From: Chloroflexia bacterium
Lineage (GTDB): Bacteria; Chloroflexota; Chloroflexia; Thermomicrobiales; UBA6265
Assembly: GCA_013696525.1 (NCBI GenBank)
Contig: JACCYK010000249.1
Coordinates: forward strand, 1 to 10,897
Length of the DNA stretch: 10,897 nucleotides
Direction of reading: 5' to 3'
In this document: in pieces, positions 1-6,468 of the stretch
Numbering within the stretch: position 1 is the first letter of the stretch
Layout: each line of letters opens with the position of its first letter
Position numbers and translations under genes: made by a program
Notes under the pieces: generated by a model
What the model saw: the letters and a program-made list of their open reading frames with translations, nothing else
Databases searched by the model: none
Told to the model about the DNA's origin: nothing

Positions 1-335
1 CCGAGGGCCGCGAGATCGACCACGGCGCGCAAGGAGCGGCCGATCAGCCGCTGGATCTCGACCGTGCGGCCGGATTGCTTGCCGGCGGTGGCTTCACGTT
101 GGGTCCGATCGCGAGTGGCGCGGGGCAGCATGCTGTACTCGGCGGTGACCCACCCCTTGCCTTTGCCGATCATCCAGCGGGGGACTCGCTCTTCAACGGT
201 GGCGGCGCACAGGACGTGTGTCTCACCAAGCCGAATCAACGCCGAGCCCTCGGCGTACGGCACGGCGTTCGGCACGATTTCGAGCGGGCGCAGTTGCTCG
301 GGCTCACGCTCCCCGGCCCGGCGATACGTCGTCAC
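1..335 (-). CDS. rph: Ribonuclease PH, N-terminal part (cut by window edge)
   Basis: RNase PH is a phosphorolytic 3'-to-5' exoribonuclease that trims the 3' ends of tRNA precursors in the cytoplasm. The 111 visible residues match the family's N-terminal half closely: an Arg-rich start with [13 protein letters not shown], then AEGSALI, the [17 protein letters not shown] block, [20 protein letters not shown] and VVDL. The rest, probably about 130 residues, lies beyond the left edge. The start is a GTG at 333-335. It is preceded by a good Shine-Dalgarno sequence (AGGAG, 7 bases upstream), and the protein aligns with known RNase PH starts from there. The first 32 bases overlap the 3' end of rarA in another frame, so the two genes are probably cotranscribed. 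Nothing is broken in the visible part. Confidence 0.95.
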   Translation of the reverse strand, partial: MTTYRRAGEREPEQLRPLEIVPNAVPYAEGSALIRLGETHVLCAATVEERVPRWMIGKGKGWVTAEYSMLPRATRDRTQREATAGKQSGRTVEIQRLIGRSLRAVVDLAAL

Positions 336-1674
336 TCGCCTTCTCCTCCGCCATTTGACGGTACATCGCGCGGATCCGAGCCTGGCGGTGGCTGAGCTCG
401 ACTTCGAAGCCGCGATCGGTCGGCTCGTAAAAGACGCGGCCATTGATATTGTCGGGTAGGTTTTGCTGCGCAACGACGCCGCCTTCGAAGTCGTGCGCAT
501 ACTGATAGCCCTGACTGAATCCCAAGTCCCGCATCAGGCTTGTCGGCGCATTGCGAAGATGAAGCGGTACAGGATCATTTCGGGTTAGGGCAACGGCGTC
601 GCGGGCGGCGGTGTACGCACGGTAGTTGGCGTTGCTCTTCGGCGCTAACGCCAAGTACACGACCAACTCGCTCAAGGCGAGCGCCCCTTCGGGCAAGCCA
701 AGAAAATGCACCGCTTGTTGGGCCGCCATCGCCAGTACGAGGGCGTTGGGATCGGCTAGGCCGATATCCTCGGTGGCGAACCGGACCAGGCGGCGGGCAA
801 CATAGAGCGGGTCGTCGCCACGTTCGAGCATGCGCGCCAACCAATAGAGGGCGGCGTCGGGGTCGGACCCGCGAATGGTCTTGTGCAGCGCGGAGATCGC
901 GTCGAAGTGATCGTCGCCGGACCTGTCGTAGGTGGCAGCCCGGCGTTGGGCGGCGCTTTGCACCAGCTCAACCGTGACTGTCCGGTCATCGTTAACCCCG
1001 GTGGCCGCGAAGTCCAAGGCGTTGAGCGCGAAGCGAGCGTCTCCGTTCGCCTGGTTGACAAGAAGATCGAGCGCCTCGTCCGTAATCACTAATTCCAACC
1101 GGCCCAGGCCGTGGTCCTGGTCAGCGAGCCCGCGACGGACGATCGATTCGATGTCATCGTCGGTCAAGGACTGTAAGGTGACGACTCGAGAACGTGACAG
1201 CAATGGCGCGTTGACCTCGAACGATGGGTTCTCGGTGGTGGCCCCAATCAGAATGATGGTGCCATCCTCGACGTGAGGCAAAATCGCGTCCTGTTGGGCC
1301 TTGTTGAACCGGTGAATCTCGTCGATGAAGAGCACTGTCCGCTGGTTGTGCATGCCAAGCCGGTCCGCCGCTTCTTTGATGGCGACGCGGAGGTCCGCGA
1401 CGCCCGAAGTTACGGCGCTGAGGCCGGCAAAGTGAGCGCGTGTCGTCCGCGCGATAATCCGGGCCAACGTTGTTTTCCCGGACCCCGGCGGCCCCCAAAG
1501 GATGATCGACGAAAGGCGGTCTGATTCGATTGCTTTGCGGAGGAGTGTTCCCGGGCCCACAACCTGTTGGTGTCCGGCCAGCTCGTCGAGCGAGCGCGGC
1601 CGCATGCGAGTCGCGAGCGGCGCCCGCGACGCGAGTTGGGTCTTGCGATGCTCTTCAAACAAGTCCATGGTCAT
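304..1674 (-). CDS. rarA: Replication-associated recombination protein A (AAA+ ATPase, RarA/MgsA)
   Basis: RarA is a AAA+ ATPase related to clamp loaders that acts at stalled replication forks; its eukaryotic relative is WRNIP1. The 456-residue length is normal for the family. Visible motifs are Walker [10 protein letters not shown] (61-69), Walker [12 protein letters not shown] (115-125), sensor 1 IGATTENPS (143-151), the SRSR segment with the likely arginine finger (160-163) and sensor 2 [10 protein letters not shown] (211-220). The C-terminal oligomerisation region follows, with [16 protein letters not shown] and [11 protein letters not shown] (roughly 267-350). The ATG at 1672-1674 overlaps the stop of the upstream small gene as ATGA, which supports this start by translational coupling although no strong Shine-Dalgarno sequence is seen. 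A second ATG lies two codons in. The 3' end overlaps rph. Confidence 0.96.
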   Translation of the reverse strand: MTMDLFEEHRKTQLASRAPLATRMRPRSLDELAGHQQVVGPGTLLRKAIESDRLSSIILWGPPGSGKTTLARIIARTTRAHFAGLSAVTSGVADLRVAIKEAADRLGMHNQRTVLFIDEIHRFNKAQQDAILPHVEDGTIILIGATTENPSFEVNAPLLSRSRVVTLQSLTDDDIESIVRRGLADQDHGLGRLELVITDEALDLLVNQANGDARFALNALDFAATGVNDDRTVTVELVQSAAQRRAATYDRSGDDHFDAISALHKTIRGSDPDAALYWLARMLERGDDPLYVARRLVRFATEDIGLADPNALVLAMAAQQAVHFLGLPEGALALSELVVYLALAPKSNANYRAYTAARDAVALTRNDPVPLHLRNAPTSLMRDLGFSQGYQYAHDFEGGVVAQQNLPDNINGRVFYEPTDRGFEVELSHRQARIRAMYRQMAEEKASDDVSPGRGA

Positions 1675-1892
1675 TGGCGAAGGGCACCATCGTCAGGCTG
1701 TTGTGCAAGGCCGTGTCCCTCTTGTTCATCGAGCATCGTGTTGAGCTGGTGCATTCGGGCCTCGGCCTCTGCCCGGTTGTAGATGCCGAGCGCTGCCATA
1801 TCCTCCAGCAAGTCTTCAATCCAGTTGAGCTCCTCCAGGAGTTGATACAGGCCGGCATGGGGCTCTGGTCGGAATCGATTGTCTGCTCTCAT
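1671..1892 (-). CDS. Small acidic helical protein of unknown function (73 aa)
   Basis: I do not recognise a family. The predicted protein has 73 residues and no membrane segment or signal peptide. Its middle is a likely amphipathic helical hairpin: YQLLEELNWIEDLLEDMAAL (positions 16-35) followed by a second Glu/Gln-rich helix, RAEAEARMHQLNTMLDEQEG. The tail is Gln- and Asp-rich. Acidic residues and leucines at regular spacing suggest a short coiled coil or protein-binding helix. The ATG at 1890-1892 lies 16 bases after the stop of the membrane protein gene, with a weak GGTGG upstream. Its TGA overlaps the rarA ATG as ATGA, so it sits in a tight operon between these two genes. That placement, more than the sequence itself, argues that it is real. 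The same frame is open further upstream to about 2090, but that part is antisense-like shadow inside the membrane gene. Confidence 0.65.
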   Translation of the reverse strand: MRADNRFRPEPHAGLYQLLEELNWIEDLLEDMAALGIYNRAEAEARMHQLNTMLDEQEGHGLAQQPDDGALRQ

Positions 1893-1908
1893 AGGCCACC
1901 GATTGCGG

Positions 1909-2880
1909 TCACGCGGTAATCGCGAGGATAACGAAGGCGACGAGGCTGACCGCGCCGAATTCGACGAGGTCACGGGTACGCAGCTCCGTACGCTGGGTGC
2001 GGGCCAACAACACGCCGGAAATAAGGTAAAAGGCAACCAGGAGGACCGCTCCCCCGGTCCAGCCGTGGGTCTGCCACCAGTTGAGCGCAATCATGACCTG
2101 GGCCATGACGCCAGCGGCGAGAAGCGCGTAGACGCCGCGGATCGCTTGATTCGCGGCGCCGCGCTCCAGTGTCTCAAGCGTGAGCAAGCCGGCGATGATC
2201 GCGACGAGCATGGCGGAGAGAGCGGTCGGTAGTTTGTTCAGATACACCGCGCCTAAAGCAAGGAACGCAACCACATGGATGACGAGGGCGTGGATGGTCG
2301 TGGCCGTGCGGTGGGACGCGTCTCCCACATCGTCAAGGAGATCGCGCGCGAGCAGCGCTCCCGCGTTGCCCAAGAACGCGATCAGCGGACCGATCACGAT
2401 CATCGTCGCATTGTGATAGGTGGCGACGAGCAGAACCGCGGCGGCGGTGGCGACCGAAGGAACGATCCACGCCGTTTGAGACTCCAGGTCGTCCGTGGCC
2501 GGACTCATCGAGAGCGCGGCTCGGGCGGCGGCACGGTCCGCGAACTGAGCACCGGCGCCGGCGAGGAGCACGGCTAGCGCGCCGATCGTCCAGTACAAAG
2601 CGTTCGTGGTTTGCAGGAGCGGGGTCGAAACCGCCACTGGCTGGCCGCCGGTAGCGGCGATGGCCAAGACGAAGACGAGCGCGGCGACAACAATACTGAC
2701 AATCAGCCCGAGCCCGGACCCCGGCTGCTGGACCACCTGCGCGCCTGGGGCTGGAGGTCCGGTATCAGGCCGAGTTGGTGTTCGATTCGAGATATGCTCG
2801 TCGAGCGAGCCATCGATGGCTTCCGCTACGTGTCCGTCATCCTCGGCGGGATCGCTCGATCTTGAATCAGATGTGGTCAC
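1909..2880 (-). CDS. Multi-pass membrane protein of unknown function (about 9 helices)
   Basis: This 323-residue protein has a hydrophilic, acidic and Pro-rich N-terminal tail of about 55 residues, probably disordered and cytoplasmic. About nine hydrophobic segments follow, near residues 57-77, 93-111, 138-155, 159-178, 195-214, 218-236, 246-268, 274-294 and 305-323. The last helix runs to the stop. No transporter, enzyme or sensor motif is visible to me. Its layout resembles uncharacterised membrane families of Chloroflexota, but I cannot name one with certainty. The start is a GTG at 2878-2880; a GAGG lies about 10 bases upstream. A promoter-like element (TTGCCA, 17 bases, TAGCAT) lies about 70 bases upstream. 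It is the first gene of a likely operon with the small protein, rarA and rph, but no functional link to replication is visible. Confidence 0.8.
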   Translation of the reverse strand: MTTSDSRSSDPAEDDGHVAEAIDGSLDEHISNRTPTRPDTGPPAPGAQVVQQPGSGLGLIVSIVVAALVFVLAIAATGGQPVAVSTPLLQTTNALYWTIGALAVLLAGAGAQFADRAAARAALSMSPATDDLESQTAWIVPSVATAAAVLLVATYHNATMIVIGPLIAFLGNAGALLARDLLDDVGDASHRTATTIHALVIHVVAFLALGAVYLNKLPTALSAMLVAIIAGLLTLETLERGAANQAIRGVYALLAAGVMAQVMIALNWWQTHGWTGGAVLLVAFYLISGVLLARTQRTELRTRDLVEFGAVSLVAFVILAITA

Positions 2881-2949
2881 AGGATGATCGCCTCAAGTGG
2901 AAGATTTAGAGCGTCGCTCGCGTTCCTCGTTGGGAGCGGAGCCGATTGC

Positions 2950-2978
2950 ATGCTACTGGCAATTCGCGGCGTTGGCAA
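2950..2978 (-). promoter_or_regulatory. Candidate sigma70-type promoter for the membrane protein-rarA-rph operon
   Basis: On the minus strand TTGCCA (2978-2973) is followed after exactly 17 bases by TAGCAT (2955-2950). These match the -35 and -10 consensus at 5 of 6 and 4 of 6 positions. Transcription would start near 2943, giving a leader of about 63 bases before the GTG at 2880. The element lies in the 129-base gap after tsaC, where a new transcription unit could begin. It is a prediction from spacing and consensus only. Confidence 0.45.
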
Positions 2979-3009
2979 AGCTTGTCGCTCAGGCAAATGA
3001 CGCGGCCGC

Positions 3010-3717
3010 CTACCGTGGCGGCGGTGATGACGCATTCGGATGTATTCCGGCCATCTTCCAACTCTCCATGAGCATTGCCGCCGGCATGACGCCCTCCCGG
3101 ACCAGCTCAGGGCCGGAAACACCGAGCGTGACGATCGTTGACGCTACACCTCCGGGGGCGGGCCCGCCATCGACGACGAGATCAAGCCGTGGCCCAAGCA
3201 GCCGCAACACATCCTGAGCGGTGAGGCACGGTGCGCGTCCGGACTCGTTCGCGCTCGTTGCCGCGATTGCGCCGCCTGCACGCTGAATGAGAGAGCGAGC
3301 GAACGCGTGATCCGGGACGCGAACGGCCACCGTTCGTTGCTCATCCGCGTCCCGCCCCGTGACGGCGTCTGGCAGGTCATCCTGAGCTAGCAGGATAACC
3401 GTCACCTGGCCGGGCCAACACGCTTCCAGGAATCGTGCGATGCGGGGATCGATGTCCTTGGCAACCATTGCCACTCCGGCGGCGGCAGCGAGCAAGACCG
3501 GAATCGGTTTATCACGGTGGCGACGCTTGACGTGGTAGAGCCGGGCCAGCGCCGCCGGACGAGCGAGCGACGCGGCAAGCGCGTAGACCGTATCAGTGGG
3601 GAAGGAAATCAGACCGCCACTCAGGAGCGTCGCCACGGCCCGGATGGTGGTTGTGGGAAGCCTGCCGTCGAGCATTTCCGCGACGGTGCGGTCGCGGAGC
3701 ACGGGCCCCTTAGGCAC
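3010..3717 (-). CDS. tsaC: L-threonylcarbamoyladenylate synthase (TsaC/Sua5/YrdC family)
   Basis: This enzyme makes threonylcarbamoyl-AMP from threonine, bicarbonate and ATP, the first step of the t6A37 modification in tRNAs reading ANN codons. The YrdC domain is clear: SFPTDTVYALAA (38-49), the KRRHRDKPIPVLL block with nucleotide-contacting Lys/Arg (64-76), VAVRVPDH (130-137), ATSANESG (153-160), ASTIV (192-196) and VREG (206-209). At up to 235 residues it is a TsaC-type single-domain protein with a short tail and no Sua5 C-terminal domain. The GTG used here (3715-3717) overlaps the uvrC stop by 8 bases. An ATG at 3673-3675 would give a protein 14 residues shorter and leave the domain intact, so the start is uncertain. 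It is almost certainly cotranscribed with uvrC. Confidence 0.93.
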   Translation of the reverse strand: MPKGPVLRDRTVAEMLDGRLPTTTIRAVATLLSGGLISFPTDTVYALAASLARPAALARLYHVKRRHRDKPIPVLLAAAAGVAMVAKDIDPRIARFLEACWPGQVTVILLAQDDLPDAVTGRDADEQRTVAVRVPDHAFARSLIQRAGGAIAATSANESGRAPCLTAQDVLRLLGPRLDLVVDGGPAPGGVASTIVTLGVSGPELVREGVMPAAMLMESWKMAGIHPNASSPPPR

Positions 3718-5560
3718 CGGCCAAGCTCTGCTTGATATGCTCGGCGATGGCCGGGGTGATACCGGCGACGGCTGTTAGCTCGGCGACCGATGCATCCTTC
3801 ATGCCACGAAGCGACCCGAATTCTTTGAGCAATGCTTTCCGACGCTTTGGGCCGATGCCGGGGATCTCGTCGAGCCGGGACTGGAACGTGGCCCTAGAGC
3901 GTCGCTGGCGGTGAAACGTTACCGCGAAACGGTGCGCCTCATCTCGAATTCGTTGCACCAAGAATAGCGCCTGAGAATCGCGCGGCAGCAGCACCGAGGC
4001 GGACTGGCCCGGTAGAAACAGCTCTTCGTTCTCCTTCGCCAGTGCCACGATGGGCTGTTCGTTCCAGCCTACCTCCACCAGGGCCGCGAGTGCCGCGCTG
4101 AGCTGGCCTTTGCCGCCGTCGACGATGACCAGATCGGGGAGCGCGGTCCATTTTGCATCATCTGCCTCTTCGGCGTTGGAGGCACGACGGAAACGGCGCT
4201 GGATGACTTCGGACATCATCGCAAAGTCGTTGCTGCCGGTAACGGTCTTCATCCCGAACCGCCGGTATCCCTTCCGGGCAGGGCGGCCGCCCTCAAACAC
4301 GACCATGCTGGCGACCGGATTGGTCCCCTGCAGGTTCGAGATGTCGAAGCACTCGATCCGGCGCGGCAGGCGAGGGAGGTCAAGGGCGTCAGCCAGCTCG
4401 GACAGCGCCGCCGTGGTCCGCTGCTCGTCTGATAGGTACTTGATCCGACTCTGCTCGAGATTCTCGGCGGCGCTGGCGGCCACCATCGCAACCAACTGCC
4501 GCTTGTCGCCCCGTTGCGGCACGGTGATCTCGACTTTGCCGGGCCGGCGGTCCGCCAACCAGGGGCGTAAGACGGCCGCTTCCGCCTCGGGCAGCTCATG
4601 CTGCAGCATCAGGACGGGCGGCACCACCGCCGCCTCGACGTAAAACTGGCCGATGAAACCGGCCGCGATGGTGGCCGGCAGGTCATCGATCCGGGCTCGC
4701 ATCGGGAAGAATTCGGAGCCAAGCAACTTTCCGTTGCGCAGAAAGCCGACTTGGATCCCGGCGTCGCCCCCGGCCCCTTGGGCGACGGCAATCACGTCGG
4801 CGTTGGTTCCCGACGGGCTGACCACCTTCTGCCGCTCGATCACATGGCGGACGCTGGCGATGCGATCACGGAGGTCGGCGGCCCGCTCGAAGTTCCAAGC
4901 GTCCGCGGCCTGCGCCATTGCTTCTTCGAGCGGACCAAGGACCTGGTCGCCATGGCCATTGAGAAAGAGCGCGGCTTGCTCGATGGCCTGCAGGTAGGTA
5001 GGGCGGTCGACCGCGGAGATGCAGGGAGCGGTGCATTGCTGGAGGTGAAAGTACAGGCAGACTTCGTCGTGGCCGGTAATCTTTTTGTCGCACTTGCGGT
5101 AGGGAAAGAGCTTGTTTAGGAGCGTCAGGGTACGCGATGCCGCGCCAGCGGAGGTGTAGGGACCGAAGTAGCGGCCGCCGTCGTTCACAATGAGGCGAGT
5201 GAGGATGAGGCGCGGCCACTCCTCGTTGGTGATCTTCAGGTATGGATACGTTTTACTGTCACGCAGCATGACGTTGTACTTGGGCTGATACCGCTTAATC
5301 AGCTCATTCTCGAGAATAAGCGCCTCGGTTGGGGTGTCGGTGCGGATCACGGCAAAGTCAGCAATATGCTTGACCAGCTCCCTGGTTTTGGGATCCAGAC
5401 CGTGAGGCGATTGGAAGTAGGAACGCACTCGATCACGCAGGCGCGCGGCTTTGCCGACGTAGAGCACGTCGCCATTGCCGTCCTTCATCAGATAGACGCC
5501 TGGCGAGGAAGCGAGGGCACGCAGTCGATTAGAAAAATCAGGACGAGGATCTTGTTGCAT
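3710..5560 (-). CDS. uvrC: UvrABC system protein C (excinuclease subunit C)
   Basis: UvrC is the dual-incision nuclease of nucleotide excision repair, recruited by UvrB at the lesion. The 616-residue protein has every expected part. The GIY-YIG nuclease (GVY 21-23, YVGKA 34-38, Glu in LENELIKRYQPKYNV near 84) makes the 3' cut. Four cysteines (157, 168, 176, 180) have the spacing of the UvrC iron-sulfur site. The UVR helix pair at about 208-243 binds UvrB. The RNase H-like nuclease has CFDISN (404-409), VIVDGGKGQ (478-486) and EAHRFA (541-546), so the acidic and His residues for the 5' cut are present. The C-terminal helix-hairpin-helix pair is PGIGPKRRKALL and VAGITPAIAEHI. The ATG at 5558-5560 has no Shine-Dalgarno sequence but lies 10 bases after a TATACT box, so the message could be nearly leaderless. 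Its end overlaps tsaC. Confidence 0.98.
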   Translation of the reverse strand: MQQDPRPDFSNRLRALASSPGVYLMKDGNGDVLYVGKAARLRDRVRSYFQSPHGLDPKTRELVKHIADFAVIRTDTPTEALILENELIKRYQPKYNVMLRDSKTYPYLKITNEEWPRLILTRLIVNDGGRYFGPYTSAGAASRTLTLLNKLFPYRKCDKKITGHDEVCLYFHLQQCTAPCISAVDRPTYLQAIEQAALFLNGHGDQVLGPLEEAMAQAADAWNFERAADLRDRIASVRHVIERQKVVSPSGTNADVIAVAQGAGGDAGIQVGFLRNGKLLGSEFFPMRARIDDLPATIAAGFIGQFYVEAAVVPPVLMLQHELPEAEAAVLRPWLADRRPGKVEITVPQRGDKRQLVAMVAASAAENLEQSRIKYLSDEQRTTAALSELADALDLPRLPRRIECFDISNLQGTNPVASMVVFEGGRPARKGYRRFGMKTVTGSNDFAMMSEVIQRRFRRASNAEEADDAKWTALPDLVIVDGGKGQLSAALAALVEVGWNEQPIVALAKENEELFLPGQSASVLLPRDSQALFLVQRIRDEAHRFAVTFHRQRRSRATFQSRLDEIPGIGPKRRKALLKEFGSLRGMKDASVAELTAVAGITPAIAEHIKQSLAGA

Positions 5561-5570
5561 AGTGTGACGG

Positions 5571-5576
5571 AGTATA
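5571..5576 (-). promoter_or_regulatory. Candidate -10 box very close to the uvrC start
   Basis: TATACT on the minus strand (5 of 6 matches to TATAAT) ends 10 bases before the uvrC ATG. A transcript starting about 7 bases downstream would carry a leader of only about 3 to 4 bases. No Shine-Dalgarno sequence precedes the ATG, which is consistent with leaderless translation. The -35 region at the right distance is poor (TCGTGG with a 17-base spacer). Confidence 0.4.
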
Positions 5577-5645
5577 CCTTTGGGGCGAATAAACCACGAA
5601 CAGGAATGAAGTGGATGTGGCGCGGTGAGTCACGCGACATATCCC

Positions 5646-5651
5646 ATTATA
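5646..5651 (-). promoter_or_regulatory. Perfect TATAAT, second candidate -10 box upstream of uvrC
   Basis: An exact TATAAT on the minus strand would start transcription near 5639 and give uvrC a leader of about 79 bases. The only good -35 match, TTGACG at 5668-5663, is 11 bases away, too close for a normal sigma70 promoter, so the box may be fortuitous or need an activator. It lies in an AT-rich island within GC-rich surroundings, which favours a promoter role. Confidence 0.35.
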
Positions 5652-5680
5652 CATAAAGCACACGTCAAACACCCAACTCG

Positions 5681-6130
5681 TCACCCGCAGTATTCCTCGA
5701 AGAGGATCGTTGCCTCACGAACGCGACCTTCGGCCAGCCTGAACCCTCTGATCTCTGGTGCGACGGGATCAACCAGCGAGCAAATGAGGTAATACGCCTC
5801 CGGCCAAAAGGCGAGCGCGAGATCCGTGGCGGACGGGTAGGCAGGGGAGGCAGGATGCGAGTGGTAGATCGCCAAGACTTCCGTCCCGTGATTCGGCATC
5901 TCACGAAACTCCAACTCGTAAATTTCCCGCGGGTCGATCTCGTACAACGAATTGCCCACGGCGAGATTGGTCAGGCGATACAGCCGCCGCGCGTGCTCCT
6001 TGACCCCTGAGATGAGGCCGCAGCACTCGCGGGGTGACTCTTGCCGGGCATGGTCAATGATCTCTTGCCGCATCGCGGCCGGAAGGGCGAAGACGAGGTC
6101 GTCCGCCGCTGGCTCCACGCCCGTGCTCAA
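5681..6130 (-). CDS. mec: JAMM/MPN metalloprotease, Mec-like (M67 family)
   Basis: This is a small zinc-dependent isopeptidase/carboxypeptidase of the Mov34/MPN (JAMM) family. In Mycobacterium tuberculosis the related Mec releases cysteine from the C-terminus of the sulfur carrier CysO. The 149-residue protein has the full JAMM motif: Glu35 in PRECCGLISG, His90 and His92 in YHSHP, Ser100 and Asp103, spaced H-x-H-x7-S-x2-D. There is no signal peptide or membrane segment, so it should act in the cytoplasm. It directly follows the cysO-like gene, which settles the choice among MPN families. The start is TTG at 6128-6130, overlapping the cysO TGA as TTGA. A GTG four codons downstream (6116-6118) is an alternative and would not affect the domain. 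The gene closes the cysM-cysO-mec operon. Confidence 0.9.
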   Translation of the reverse strand: MSTGVEPAADDLVFALPAAMRQEIIDHARQESPRECCGLISGVKEHARRLYRLTNLAVGNSLYEIDPREIYELEFREMPNHGTEVLAIYHSHPASPAYPSATDLALAFWPEAYYLICSLVDPVAPEIRGFRLAEGRVREATILFEEYCG

Positions 6131-6417
6131 CGGCCACCGGCCATCGCCGGGATGATGCCGACCTCGTCACCGGCGTGTAGGGGGCTGTCGGCACCTTGGA
6201 GCTCACGGATGTTAGAGCCATTGACGAAGATATTGACGAAGCGTCGAATTTGCCCGTCGTCGTCACGCAAGCGTTCGCCCAGTCCGGGAAACCCGGCGCC
6301 GAGGTTATCGAGGAGCTCGTTTACCGTCGCCCCCGCGCTCACGACCTTTGCCTCGCCAGCGGTAAAGCGCCGGAGCGGCGTGGGGATGAGCACATGCACC
6401 GCGCCATCGGTCACCAT
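6127..6417 (-). CDS. cysO: CysO-like sulfur carrier protein (MoaD/ThiS fold) ending Gly-Gly-Arg
   Basis: This is a ubiquitin-like sulfur carrier. In the known pathway its C-terminal glycine is adenylated and converted to a thiocarboxylate, which donates sulfur to CysM. From the chosen ATG it has 96 residues. It shows the family pattern: HVLIPTPLRRFT at the N-terminus, TVNELLDNL, FPGLGERL, RRFVNIFVNG (58-67) and the end GDEVGIIPAMAGGR. The tail is unusual: one Arg follows the Gly-Gly, and carriers used directly end in the bare pair. The ATG at 6415-6417 is preceded by GGAAGGA with 9-base spacing and matches the length of M. tuberculosis CysO. A longer reading from GTG at 6447 is less likely because it would place the Shine-Dalgarno sequence inside the gene. 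Its stop overlaps the mec start, and cysM lies 51 bases upstream. Confidence 0.93.
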   Translation of the reverse strand: MVTDGAVHVLIPTPLRRFTAGEAKVVSAGATVNELLDNLGAGFPGLGERLRDDDGQIRRFVNIFVNGSNIRELQGADSPLHAGDEVGIIPAMAGGR

Positions 6418-6468
6418 TCCATCACATCCTTCCGTGTCTAGCGGCACGTCTCGACGTTCATCGTATGC

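Noticed and set aside
2881..3009. A tRNA or small RNA gene in the gap after tsaC
   Set aside because: There is no cloverleaf, no GTTCRANYC-like T-arm and no terminator; only a promoter-like pair of boxes stands out.
4050..4643. A long plus-strand open frame (197 codons) opposite uvrC, with another at 4598-5119
   Set aside because: Both are antisense to conserved uvrC codons, are rich in Arg/Ser/Ala as expected for GC-rich shadow frames, and match no family I know.
5646..5668. TTGACG with TATAAT as a complete sigma70 promoter
   Set aside because: The spacer is 11 bases instead of about 17, so the two boxes cannot work together in the usual way; only the -10 box is kept as a candidate.
6127..6447. 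A longer cysO reading from the GTG at 6447
   Set aside because: The extra ten residues do not align with known carriers, and a well-spaced GGAAGGA precedes the ATG at 6417 instead.
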